This document shows positions 33,658 to 42,137 of a stretch of 64,000 nucleotides of DNA, piece by piece. Origin of the DNA: Phycisphaerae bacterium. GTDB lineage: Bacteria > Planctomycetota > Phycisphaerae > UBA1845 > PWPN01. The stretch lies in assembly GCA_012729395.1 (NCBI GenBank), contig JAAYDF010000284.1:66441-130440 (forward strand), written 5' to 3'. Each line of letters opens with the position of its first letter. Within the stretch, counting starts at the first letter, position 1. Below the pieces are notes generated by a model that was not told where the DNA came from, made no database searches, and saw nothing but the letters and a program-made list of their open reading frames with translations. Made by a program: the position numbers and the translations under genes.

Positions 33658-33793
33658 TATCTGATCTCCATGAAGAAGGCTCACCCGCGGGTTTGCGGCG
33701 CCCCGTCAGCGGGGTGTTGGACAGCCACGGGGGCTACACTTTCTAACCGCAACCGCCCCACACGGCAAGCGCCGCACCCGACGCGCACGCCCA

Positions 33794-33882
33794 AAAAGGT
33801 GTCAGGAACCTTTGTCCGGCGCGATCGCCGCAGCCGCGAAGAATGCAGCGTGGGCCCCGGATAAAGGTTCCTGACACCTTTT
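33794..33882. repeat. 89-bp MITE-like hairpin sharing the RAYT terminal core
   Basis: The left arm AAAAGGTGTCAGGAACCTTT (33794-33813) and its exact reverse complement (33863-33882) enclose 49 bases, and GTCCGG/CCGGAT extends the pairing. The core GGTGTCAGGA is identical to the core of the RAYT element ends at 18911-18920. It carries no gene. Confidence 0.7.
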
Positions 33883-33904
33883 CTGGAGAACGCTGGGCGG
33901 GGAC

Positions 33905-33933
33905 TTGAAATCCGCGGGGCGTTACGCTAGTAT
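33905..33933 (+). promoter_or_regulatory. Possible promoter TTGAAA-N17-TAGTAT
   Basis: TTGAAA (33905-33910) and TAGTAT (33928-33933) are 17 bases apart. Transcription would start near 33940, directly before the terminator at 33945. It may drive fusA only by read-through or under a control step. Confidence 0.35.
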
Positions 33934-33944
33934 CTACGACTTGG

Positions 33945-33978
33945 AAGCCCCGCCTCGATCGGCGGGACTTGTTTTTTT
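33945..33978 (+). terminator. Intrinsic terminator upstream of fusA
   Basis: The arms CCCGCC (33949-33953 and following base) and GGCGGG (33961-33966), reinforced by AAG/CTT outside with small bulges, are followed by G and seven T's at 33972-33978. No plus-strand gene precedes it within 10 kb except genes already ended, so it acts as an insulator or attenuator for fusA. Confidence 0.6.
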
Positions 33979-34263
33979 CAGGGGAGCATGGTCCGGCCGG
34001 ACACGTCCGGTAAAGCCCGCCCCCCGGGAGTACGGAACAACACACATTTGCGAGGTGCTGCCATGAGGTCAGCGGCCAGAATACCTGGCGCCCCCGGGCA
34101 GTCTTCCTGATCGCCTGCTGAACGTCCGGCAGCCGATCACCAAGGCTGTCGATGCGGGCAAAACCAGAACCACAAGACGTGTGAAAGTATTGCGGAGCCG
34201 GTGTGTACCGGTTCCGACCGGCGGAAGCGGAGCTTTCGTCCGGGCCTTCAACCAGAGTAAAGG

Positions 34264-36381
34264 ATGGCCCGCAAAGACGGGCGGACGGACATGCGAAACA
34301 TCGGCGACCTTCGGAATATCGGGATCTCCGCACACATCGACTCAGGCAAGACCACCCTGACTGAGCGGATCCTGTTCTACAGCGGCCGCATCCACCGGAT
34401 GGGCGACGTCAAGGATGGCGACGGCGGCGCGACCATGGACCACATGGACCTGGAACGTGAACGCGGCATCACCATCACCTCGGCGGCCACCACGGTGAGC
34501 TGGGGCGACAAGACCATCAACATCATTGACACCCCCGGGCACGTCGATTTCACGATCGAGGTCGAACGCTCGCTGCGCGTGCTTGACGGGGCGGTCCTCG
34601 TCCTCTGTGCGGTGGGCGGTGTCCAGTCGCAGTCGCTGACCGTGGACCGTCAGATGAAGCGCTACGGCGTGCCGCGCATCGCCTTCATCAACAAGTGCGA
34701 CCGCGTGGGGGCGGACCCTGCCAACGCGATCAACGGCATCGAGACCCGGCTCGGGCACGTGGCCGTCCCGCTGCAGATCCCCATCGGCCTGGAAGCCCAG
34801 CACGAAGGCGTGATCGACCTGGTCGGCATGAAGGCCATTTACTTCGACGGCGAGCACGGCGAGAAGGTGCGCACAGCGCCCATCCCCGCGGACATGCAGG
34901 AAGCGGCCGGGCGGGCAAGGCACGGCATGCTGGATACACTCTCGCTCTACAGCGACGAACTCATGGAGCTGATGCTTGAAGACCACGCGATCAGCGAGGA
35001 CCTGCTGCATCGCATCATCCGCGAGCAGACCATCGCCCGCGAGATCACCCCCGTGCTGCTGGGCTCGGCGTTCCGCAACAAGGGCGTGCAACCTCTACTC
35101 GACGCGGTCGCCCGTTACCTGCCCAGCCCGGTGGATCGGCTGACCTTCGCACGCGACAACGAGAATGAAGGGGCGGAGATCGCTCTCAGCACCGACCCCG
35201 AAGCACCAACCACCGCCATGGCGTTCAAGATCGTGGATGAATCCTTCGGGCAGCTCACCTTCACTCGCGTTTACCAGGGCCGAATCGAACGCGGCGGGAC
35301 CTACTTCAACAGCCGGGCCGGCCGGAAGCAGCGCGTCGGGCGCATCCTGCGCATGCACGCCAACGACCGTGAGGACGTCGACGTCGCCGAGGCCGGCGAC
35401 ATCGTCGCCCTGATCGGCGTGGACTGCCACTCCGGCGATACCATCTGCGCCCAGTCGGTCAACTACTCGCTCGAACGCATCCACGTCGCCGACCCGGTCA
35501 TCGCCCTGTCGGTCCGCCCAGTCAAGAGCACCGACCGCGACAAGCTCAGCCGTTCTCTCCAGCGGTTCTGCCGTGAGGATCCGACCTTCCACGTCCGTGG
35601 CGACGAGAAGACCGGCGAGACCATCATCTCGGGCATGGGCGAGCTGCACCTGGACATCTACGTCGAAAGGCTGCGCCGCGAGCAGCGGATCGAGATCGAG
35701 GTGGGTGCGCCGCAGGTCACCTACCGCGAGGCCCCCTCGCAGGAAGTGCCCTTCAACTACAAGCATCGCAAGCAGACCGGTGGGGCAGGCCAGTTCGCCC
35801 ACGTTGTCGGGCGGCTTGTGCCGCTTCCCGACGACGCGGCCAAGGACTACGAGTTCGAGAACCTGGTCCGCGGCGGGCATATCCCCACCGAGTACATCCC
35901 CTCGTGCGACAAGGGATTCCAAAGCGCCCGCGGCAAGGGCCCGGTGGCGGGTTTCGAGATCACGCGGGTCAAGATGGTGCTGGAAGACGGCTCGTATCAC
36001 CCGGTGGATTCGTCGGACCTGGCGTTCCAGATCTGTGCCCGCGACGCGTTCATCGAGGCCTTCCGGCAATCACGGCCCGTACTCATCGAGCCGATCGTCA
36101 AGGTCGAGATCGAAGCCCCGGCGGCGTTCCAGGGCAGCATCGTCGGCGACCTGGTCAGCCGACGCGGGGTGATCTGCGGCACGGAAGTGCGTTCGGCCGG
36201 CGTGATCATCGTGAGCGAGGTGCCGCTGGCCAACATGTTCGGCTACGCGACCGATCTCCGCTCCGCCACGCAGGGCCAGGGCACGTTCACCATGGAGTTC
36301 GCCTGCTACCGCCAGACGCCCCGGCACGTGCAGGAAGAAATCGTCGCTGCCCGACGTCGAGCAACCGCGGGAAAACACTGA
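34264..36381 (+). CDS. fusA: Elongation factor G (spd/mitochondrial-like EF-G1 subtype)
   Basis: A 705-residue translational GTPase. G1 is AHIDSGKTT (about residues 23-31), G2 RGITITSAATT, G3 DTPGHVDF, G4 NKCD and G5 GSAF. The remaining EF-G domains include ETIISGMGELHLDIYVERL, FNYKHRKQTGGAGQFAHVVG and domain V with EVPLANMFGYATDLRSATQG. Serine in place of the common alanine in the G1 loop marks the spd-type EF-G1 group reported for spirochaetes, planctomycetes and delta-proteobacteria and related to mitochondrial EF-G1; this is knowledge of the family. It catalyses ribosomal translocation. It is not within an rpsL-rpsG operon. The start may be Met1 or Met10 (34291), as neither has a well-placed ribosome site. 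Confidence 0.94.
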   Translation: MARKDGRTDMRNIGDLRNIGISAHIDSGKTTLTERILFYSGRIHRMGDVKDGDGGATMDHMDLERERGITITSAATTVSWGDKTINIIDTPGHVDFTIEVERSLRVLDGAVLVLCAVGGVQSQSLTVDRQMKRYGVPRIAFINKCDRVGADPANAINGIETRLGHVAVPLQIPIGLEAQHEGVIDLVGMKAIYFDGEHGEKVRTAPIPADMQEAAGRARHGMLDTLSLYSDELMELMLEDHAISEDLLHRIIREQTIAREITPVLLGSAFRNKGVQPLLDAVARYLPSPVDRLTFARDNENEGAEIALSTDPEAPTTAMAFKIVDESFGQLTFTRVYQGRIERGGTYFNSRAGRKQRVGRILRMHANDREDVDVAEAGDIVALIGVDCHSGDTICAQSVNYSLERIHVADPVIALSVRPVKSTDRDKLSRSLQRFCREDPTFHVRGDEKTGETIISGMGELHLDIYVERLRREQRIEIEVGAPQVTYREAPSQEVPFNYKHRKQTGGAGQFAHVVGRLVPLPDDAAKDYEFENLVRGGHIPTEYIPSCDKGFQSARGKGPVAGFEITRVKMVLEDGSYHPVDSSDLAFQICARDAFIEAFRQSRPVLIEPIVKVEIEAPAAFQGSIVGDLVSRRGVICGTEVRSAGVIIVSEVPLANMFGYATDLRSATQGQGTFTMEFACYRQTPRHVQEEIVAARRRATAGKH

Positions 36382-36493
36382 ATCTGCAGACGAACAACCT
36401 CGCTCACGGATCGCAGCGGCGAACTCCAGTCGCTGAGATTGCGGCCAAAGAATGGCACAGTGAAGACGTGCCGAGACTAGCGCATCGCTGACA

Positions 36494-36537
36494 TACGGCG
36501 TGCGACGGCGAAGGTTCTCACCTTGCCGAGCACGCCG
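36494..36537. terminator. Hairpin between convergent fusA and LysM genes
   Basis: ACGGCGTGC (36494-36502) pairs perfectly with GCACGCCGT (36529-36537), and GGC/GCC and AGG/CCT inside extend it. It lies between the converging ends of fusA and the LysM gene, so a bidirectional termination role is likely although the T tract is weak. Confidence 0.5.
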
Positions 36538-36584
36538 TTCGTTTGCGCAGACCGGCACTCTATCTGGGTTCGATGCCGCGATGC

Positions 36585-37667
36585 TCAGTTGGTTGTGGTC
36601 GTGGGGATCTTGGCGTCGCGGGGCAGCTCGATGACCACGCCAGCGGGAAGAACCTCCCGGTTGCCCGAGAGACGCTCCTTGTTCAACTCGAAGAGGCGGG
36701 GCCATTCGTTGCCGTCACCCAGGAACCGTTGGGCAAGACCATACCATGCATCGCCCGCCTTGACCGTATAAGCTCGATCGGCCGGGACGGGGCGGGGAGC
36801 CGCACGAACCGCCGGGGCGGCGACGATCGGCCCTCGCGCGCCGGTGGCGGGTGACGCCGCGGGCGAAGCACCCGCCGCGACAGCCGGTTGCGAAGCCGCA
36901 GCCGGCAGTGTCGGAATCTTCACCTTCGCGCCCAACCGCAACCGGGTCGGATCCAGGCCCGGGTTGGCCTTGACGATCTCAGTTGTGTACTTGACGTGCC
37001 CGAGATACTTGAGCGCCAAGCCGGAGAACGTATCGCCGGCCGCGATGGTATGGACCTTCGTCTGCGCCGCCGGGGTAGCCGGGGCAATCGCCGCCGAAGT
37101 CACCGTCGCGGGCTCATCCGCGCGTCGAGCCAGCGGATGACGAACCGGACCGGCCGTCTCGCCGGCCGGCCGCGTGGCCGGGGTGATCACCGGATCCGCG
37201 GCAAGCGTACCGATAGTCGCCGACCGAGGAGTCGCCGTATCCGCGACAGCCGGCCCAACAGGAACCATCGAGTCCGTCGGCGCGGGTTGCGGCCGGCGAA
37301 CCGGACTGGGCACCGGGCCTGGCGACGCCGACGGCGACGACACCGTCTCGGTCCGCGGCTCCGATGCCGGACTCGCTGCCAAAGGCGAGGGCGCCGGCAA
37401 CGGACGCGGCCGAGCGGTGACCGGCCGAGTCGTCGGTGCGCCTGTCGGACGAGCGTCCGTCAAACGCTGAGAAGGCTGACGCGGCTGTACGCGGGGCGTG
37501 GTCGGCTTCGCCGGCCCGGCCGGCTTGTCCGCAACCACCTTGGGGGTCGCACCGGAGTCTTGGGATGGCTCCTTCGCACCCTCGCCGCCATCCGAAGCCA
37601 GATACCAGACCCCGGCTCCGATGAACACCACCGCCACCACAACCGCCAGTTTCGTGTCGCGACCCAT
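36585..37667 (-). CDS. Membrane-anchored protein with two LysM domains
   Basis: A 360-residue protein. A single N-terminal membrane segment (LAVVVAVVFIGAGVWYLAS) leads into about 190 residues of Pro/Ala/Thr-rich disordered linker. Then come LysM 1 (VHTIAAGDTFSGLALKYLGH to VKIPTL, about residues 205-255) and LysM 2 (AYTVKAGDAWYGLAQRFLGD to VIELP, about 300-350). LysM binds N-acetylglucosamine-containing glycan such as peptidoglycan. The layout suggests a tether between inner membrane and cell wall. It converges with fusA. Confidence 0.85.
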   Translation of the reverse strand: MGRDTKLAVVVAVVFIGAGVWYLASDGGEGAKEPSQDSGATPKVVADKPAGPAKPTTPRVQPRQPSQRLTDARPTGAPTTRPVTARPRPLPAPSPLAASPASEPRTETVSSPSASPGPVPSPVRRPQPAPTDSMVPVGPAVADTATPRSATIGTLAADPVITPATRPAGETAGPVRHPLARRADEPATVTSAAIAPATPAAQTKVHTIAAGDTFSGLALKYLGHVKYTTEIVKANPGLDPTRLRLGAKVKIPTLPAAASQPAVAAGASPAASPATGARGPIVAAPAVRAAPRPVPADRAYTVKAGDAWYGLAQRFLGDGNEWPRLFELNKERLSGNREVLPAGVVIELPRDAKIPTTTTN

Positions 37668-37917
37668 GATTCATCCCTCGGCGGGCAGGCCTGAAAGGCA
37701 AGCCCATGCGCGACAACTCCGCGCATGTTCACCCTCACCGCATCCGTGCAGCTGCTTGCACCACGGATTCCCAAAGGCCGATCGCGCAATCCCGGCGCTT
37801 GGGAATGAGGCAACTATATCGGAAATCCGTCACAGGTCAAGCTTGAACACGCATAGAGCCAGCCCGACACATTGCTGTGCCGGGCTCGCTCAAGCCAAAT
37901 GGAACTGAGAGGGAGAG

Positions 37918-38253
37918 CTATCGATAGCCGAATCCCGACCGCACCGTCTCGAATCGGCGATACGTCCAATCCGATTCGCCGGCCCCAGGCCGCTGGTAGT
38001 CGACGAATCGCTCGCTGAAGAAAATCACCTGGCCTGGAGAGTAGAAGGCGGTTGTTGAAGGCCAGTCGCTACGAACCGCGAAGTCGGAAGCAGTATAGTA
38101 CCCCGGCTGCGCGTCGAAGAGCAGGGCCGCGGCGAGTTCGGCCCTTGCGCCCGCCACTGGAGATTCGCAGACCCAAGCCCGCTCACACGGACAAGAACGC
38201 CGATCGCTGCAGCCGGCGGCCGCGAGCGCCGCCAACCCCATCCATATCAGCAT
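37918..38253 (-). CDS. Small lipoprotein of unknown function
   Basis: A 111-residue protein from ATG 38253, with GAGGCGGG just upstream. The signal is MLIWMGLAALAAAGC with the lipobox AAAGC. Four more cysteines occur near the mature N-terminus (RRSCPCERAWVCESP). The rest is FDAQPGYYTASDFAVRSDWP and a Tyr/Phe-rich tail. No family is recognised. A hairpin at 37861-37886 lies downstream. A longer reading frame exists upstream but lacks a signal peptide at its start. Confidence 0.55.
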   Translation of the reverse strand: MLIWMGLAALAAAGCSDRRSCPCERAWVCESPVAGARAELAAALLFDAQPGYYTASDFAVRSDWPSTTAFYSPGQVIFFSERFVDYQRPGAGESDWTYRRFETVRSGFGYR

Positions 38254-38527
38254 CCCGCCTCGCAAGCTTGTTCCTCCCTCCAGGGCTCCCACCGCCCTCC
38301 GCACAACCTCAACGGCAACTCCCATGCCACATGGCCAGAGCCCGCGAGAATGCACACCGATCCGGCCCGATCTCCCCCGATGCGCGGCCGTGGACACCCC
38401 AGAGCGACCCTCCTGCCGTCTGTACTGACCGTGCCGTCTGTATCAGCCGGCACCGTAAGCCAACAGGCAAGCCTCGCCGATCAACCCCTGGCTAACTGTA
38501 AGTTCATATCCAGAAGATCATTACAGA

Positions 38528-40489
38528 TCAAGAGATGATTTCCACCTCGCGCAACGGCACCTCGGCCTCCATCGCTCCAACGTTGACCACGGCCAACTGC
38601 TTGTGCAGCAGCACGCGGACAACCCGGCCTTCGCGGTCGAACCGTTTGACCCGCACGCGATCGCCCGGCTTGAGGCCGGCGACGGCCTTGACCCAGCGGT
38701 CGAAGGCCGCCTGGCGTTCCTCGAAGGCTTGGCGTTGCTCCTCGGCGGCCTTGCGCTCCTGGTCCGCGGCGATCTTGGCGGCCTCGGCTTCGGCCCGGGC
38801 GGTCTCGGCCTGGCGGCGGGAGGTCAGTGTCCCGCGGATGGCCCGCGTCAACTGTAAGTGCGATTCGCTTAAATGGTTACGCGCCGCCTCGACCAATCGC
38901 GGCGGCAGACCCAGCCGGGCCGCGATGTTGATTGCGTGGCTGCTGCCAGGTTCGCCAATCAGCAGGCGATAGGTCGGCTGGAGCGTCTCCATGTCGAACT
39001 CGACACAGGCGTTCTCGGCCCGGGCCTCCGAGTAGGCGACGCTCTTGAGGACGCCCAGGTGCGTAGAAATCAGGGCGGCACACTGCCGATCCAGCAACTC
39101 GCGGAGAATCGCCTGTCCGATCGCCGCCCCTTCGTCCGGATCGGTGCCGGCCCCCAGCTCGTCGATGAGCAGGAGCGTGCCCGGCCGAGCCCGCCGTAGC
39201 ATGAGCAGGAGCCGGTTGAGGTGAGCACTGAAGGTGCTCAGTGATTGCTGGAGGCTCTGCTCGTCGCCGATGTCTACGAGGATGTCGTGGTAGATGGGGA
39301 CGCAACTGCCCGGCCCCGCGGGGATGGGCAGGCCCGCCTGGGCCATGAGGCAGGCCAAGCCGGTCGTTTTGAGTGTGACCGTCTTGCCGCCGGTGTTCGG
39401 GCCGGTGATAACCAGCACGTCGAAATCGTCACTGAGGCGGAGGCTGATGGGCACTACTTCCGTTCGCTCGCCGGTCTGGGCAGCCTTTTTCTGCATATCA
39501 ACGAGCAGTAGGTGGCGGGCGTCGTGCAGCCGGAGCCTGCCATCGGTCGAAATAATGGGGCACACCAGCTTGTATACCCAGGCGAACTTGACCTTTGCGG
39601 CGACGAGGTCGAGGACGGCGAGGGCATCCATGGTGCGAAGGATCTCGTCGCGGTTGAGTTGGACTTGGTGGGTGAGGTGCCACAGCAGGCGGTTGATCTC
39701 GACGGTCTCGTCGTTTTTGAGGGCGATGATGAGGTTGTTGAGTTCGACGGCCTCGGCGGGCTCGACGAAGAGGGTCGCGCCGGACTCTGAGCTGCGGTGG
39801 ATGATCCCTGGCACTCTTCCGCGGTGTTCAGCGGCGAGGGGGAGCACGAGGCGATCCTCGTGGAAGGTCGCCTGGGGATACTGCAGCCAGCGGGTTGCCT
39901 GGCGGTCGCGTAGCAGGCGGTCGATGACTTGTTCGATGCGGATGCGGGCGGCGGCGACCTCGGTGCGAACGCGTCTCAACTTGGCACTGGCATCGTCGCG
40001 GATCTGTCCGGTCGGGTCGATCACTCGGCGGATGGTATCGGCGAGCGGCTTGAAGTCGCCGATCCGTTCGCAGAGTGTTCGCAGTTGGGTGATGTCCGGG
40101 TTGAGCCGACCGGCCCAGGCCACGATGGCGTGAGTTGCGTCGAGGGTCTCGGCGAGAACGGCGAAATCTTCGGGTTCGAGCAGATGGGGGGGAACCGCCG
40201 CTCGGACGGCTTCGCGCACATCATGGACTCCACCGAAAGGGGGCAGACCGATTCGGCCGGCGGCTTCCATCAGCTCCTGAACTTGCGCGATGTACTGGTT
40301 GACGAGTTCGGGTTGGGCAACTGGTTTGACCTTGAGGGCCATTCGTCGGCCGAGTGCGCAGTGGGCTTGGTCCGCCAGCAATTGGCGCACGCGGTCGAAT
40401 TCCAGGATTGTCAATGTGTGTGCGTCCACGACGAAGCATTCTACGCGACCCTGGTGCATCTCGCGACGGAGGACACGCGATATCAGCAC
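38528..40489 (-). CDS. mutS2: MutS2-family ATPase lacking the Smr domain
   Basis: A 653-residue MutS2. It has the N-terminal TLTILEFDRVRQLLADQAHC, the connector and clamp (EDRLVLPLAAEHRGRVPGII, SESGATLFVEPAEAVELNN), and the ATPase with Walker A TGPNTGGKTVTLKT, GDEQSLQQSLSTFSAHL and Walker B LLLIDELGAGTDPDEG. A helical Arg/Glu-rich stretch follows, and the protein ends with a KOW-like barrel (LKPGDRVRVKRFDREGRVVR). Typical MutS2 is ~780 residues and ends with an endonuclease Smr domain, which is absent here. The ATPase may act on branched DNA or collided ribosomes; nuclease action would need another protein. The exact start is uncertain (GTG 40489, ATG 40459 or a later GTG). Confidence 0.85.
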   Translation of the reverse strand: MLISRVLRREMHQGRVECFVVDAHTLTILEFDRVRQLLADQAHCALGRRMALKVKPVAQPELVNQYIAQVQELMEAAGRIGLPPFGGVHDVREAVRAAVPPHLLEPEDFAVLAETLDATHAIVAWAGRLNPDITQLRTLCERIGDFKPLADTIRRVIDPTGQIRDDASAKLRRVRTEVAAARIRIEQVIDRLLRDRQATRWLQYPQATFHEDRLVLPLAAEHRGRVPGIIHRSSESGATLFVEPAEAVELNNLIIALKNDETVEINRLLWHLTHQVQLNRDEILRTMDALAVLDLVAAKVKFAWVYKLVCPIISTDGRLRLHDARHLLLVDMQKKAAQTGERTEVVPISLRLSDDFDVLVITGPNTGGKTVTLKTTGLACLMAQAGLPIPAGPGSCVPIYHDILVDIGDEQSLQQSLSTFSAHLNRLLLMLRRARPGTLLLIDELGAGTDPDEGAAIGQAILRELLDRQCAALISTHLGVLKSVAYSEARAENACVEFDMETLQPTYRLLIGEPGSSHAINIAARLGLPPRLVEAARNHLSESHLQLTRAIRGTLTSRRQAETARAEAEAAKIAADQERKAAEEQRQAFEERQAAFDRWVKAVAGLKPGDRVRVKRFDREGRVVRVLLHKQLAVVNVGAMEAEVPLREVEIIS

Positions 40490-40771
40490 TGGCAGTCACG
40501 GTGGGTGGGTAGCGAGCCGTGCGCCGTCGTCGATATCGTGATGCGGTGTGTGACGCGCATATTCCGCGTCGTCGAAGGCGGCTTTTGCGCGGGCACGAAA
40601 AGGCGTGCAGAATGTTGTATTTTCGGTGCTCAAACATCTTCAGTCCCCCCTGTCGGGGAGTCGATATTCAAACTGGTTATCGGACAAATACGTCGCCGGC
40701 GGAGCCTGCGGCTTGCTTATGAAGGAAGACGGCGGAACAGCCGGGTTCTCCGGATTCGGAGATACGGACCG
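40490..40771. other. Divergent intergenic region, mutS2 / TolB-like gene
   Basis: No gene is supported. It must hold both divergent promoters. GTCCCCCCTGTCGGGGAG near 40642 forms a small hairpin. Ribosome site GGAG lies ten bases before the TolB-like ATG. Confidence 0.45.
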
Positions 40772-41968
40772 ATGGTTGTTGGCATAAAGGTAGGCTCGCT
40801 CGGGCGATGTGGTTTGGGGCTGGTGGTCTGTGTCGCGCTGGCCGGGTGCAGTTGGGTCGACCCGGGTCCCCAGGTGGTTGAGGAAGAGGTGCTGTTACCG
40901 CCGCCGCCGCCGGAACCCGTGTTGGCTTCGAGCGGGGACGCTCAGTTGACGCTGTTTGGCGAGTTTCCTGATCGGACGCGTATTCCTTTTCAGGCTCGGG
41001 CGGCGTCTCCGATGGAGCAGCACACTTTTGTGGCTGAGGGAGCGGACTTTGACGTTGATGTGTCGCCGGATGGTGAGTGGATTGTGTTCAGTTCGACGCG
41101 GCACGCGCTGCGGCCGAATCTGTACCTCAAGACGATTCACGGGCGAGCGGTGACGCAGTTGACCTCGGACCCGGCGGCGGACGTTCAGCCGGCGTTCAGT
41201 CCGGACGGCAAGTGGGTGACGTTCGCAAGTGATCGGTCTGGGAACTGGGATCTTTGGATGATCGGGGTAGACGGCGGGCAACCGACGCAGGTCACCCGGT
41301 CTCCGTTGCACGAAGTTCATCCGTCGTTTTCTCCGGATGGTACGCGGCTGGTGTACTGCGTGTTCAACTCGAAGGCGGCGCAATGGGAGTTGTGGACTGT
41401 GGAGCTGGCCCGAAGCGAAGTTCGGAAGATGATTGGGGTTGGTCTGTTTCCGCGGTGGTCTCCGGTGGGCGACAGCATTGTGTATCAGAAGGCCCGGCAG
41501 CGTGGGGGCCGGTGGTTCAGTGTTTGGCGTCTGGATCTGGAGGGGGGCGAGCCGAAGTTTCCGATCGAGTTAGCGGTGAGTGCGGAGATGGCGTTGATCC
41601 AGCCGACCTGGAGTCCGGACGGCGAATGGGTGGCTTACGGCACGGCGCGGTTGGGGGGTGAAGGGGAGGCTGGGGAGCCTCCGGGTCCGCCGGTGTCGAG
41701 TCGCGGCGAGATATGGATTGTACGGGCGGACGGTTCGTCGCCGGTTTGTCTGACGGACGGGGAGGGATCGAGTTTTGGTCCAGTGTGGAGTCATGACGGC
41801 CGGGTGTACTGCACGAGCCTGCAGAACGGTGTTGAGAACATCTGGTCGGTGAAGCCGACGTTGGTTCCGATAAGCGCGGGCTCGACGGCGGAGCACGGCG
41901 AGCCGGCCGGTAGCTCAGGCTTAGGGGCGTCTCGCGGACCGGCCGCGACGGGCAATCAAGGTGGTTAG
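40772..41968 (+). CDS. TolB-like PD40 beta-propeller lipoprotein
   Basis: A 398-residue lipoprotein. ATG 40772 gives a signal ending in the lipobox ALAGC. A Pro-rich spacer (LLPPPPPEPVL) precedes five to six PD40/WD40-like propeller blades marked by DVDVSPDGEWIVFSSTRHAL, VQPAFSPDGKWVTFASDRSG, VHPSFSPDGTRLVYCVFNSK, FPRWSPVGDSIVYQKARQRG, IQPTWSPDGEWVAYGTARLG and GPVWSHDGRVYCTSLQNGVE. It resembles the TolB propeller without its N-terminal domain. It is probably a periplasmic scaffold at the outer membrane. The CsgG/LpoB-like lipoprotein is encoded 170 bases downstream, and TolB-type and LpoB-type folds occurring side by side suggests an envelope assembly role, which is inference. Confidence 0.8.
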   Translation: MVVGIKVGSLGRCGLGLVVCVALAGCSWVDPGPQVVEEEVLLPPPPPEPVLASSGDAQLTLFGEFPDRTRIPFQARAASPMEQHTFVAEGADFDVDVSPDGEWIVFSSTRHALRPNLYLKTIHGRAVTQLTSDPAADVQPAFSPDGKWVTFASDRSGNWDLWMIGVDGGQPTQVTRSPLHEVHPSFSPDGTRLVYCVFNSKAAQWELWTVELARSEVRKMIGVGLFPRWSPVGDSIVYQKARQRGGRWFSVWRLDLEGGEPKFPIELAVSAEMALIQPTWSPDGEWVAYGTARLGGEGEAGEPPGPPVSSRGEIWIVRADGSSPVCLTDGEGSSFGPVWSHDGRVYCTSLQNGVENIWSVKPTLVPISAGSTAEHGEPAGSSGLGASRGPAATGNQGG

Positions 41969-42137
41969 GACCGCGGAATCTGCCGACGTGGCGTTCAAGG
42001 TGGTCCGAAGAATAGACGAAGTTACTGGTGTTCCGAGTCCGCGAATGTCGCGGGCGTGGGACGGGTTGAGGAGTGAGGCGGCGGTCTGCGGACGGCAAGC
42101 CGATCTCTCGATCCTTAGAGAGAGATGTCGATCACGG

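Larger units (their letters stand above)
33658..34263. other. Divergent intergenic region upstream of fusA
   Basis: No gene is supported in these 606 bases. It contains the 89-bp hairpin element (33794-33882), a possible promoter (33905-33933) running straight into an intrinsic terminator (33945-33978), and then about 285 bases of leader before fusA. Near the end, GGAGCCGG and CCGGTTCC (about 34193-34214) can pair in the leader RNA. Confidence 0.6.

Noticed and set aside
31831-33864. A 677-codon plus-strand frame across DUF1080 and oxidoreductase genes
   Set aside because: Antisense to two well-recognised genes and crossing the hairpin element; no domain seen.
37861-37886. Terminator downstream of the 37918 lipoprotein gene
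   Set aside because: AGCCCGACAC...GTGCCGGGCT makes a hairpin with one mismatch, but no T tract follows in either direction, so only a structure is claimed.
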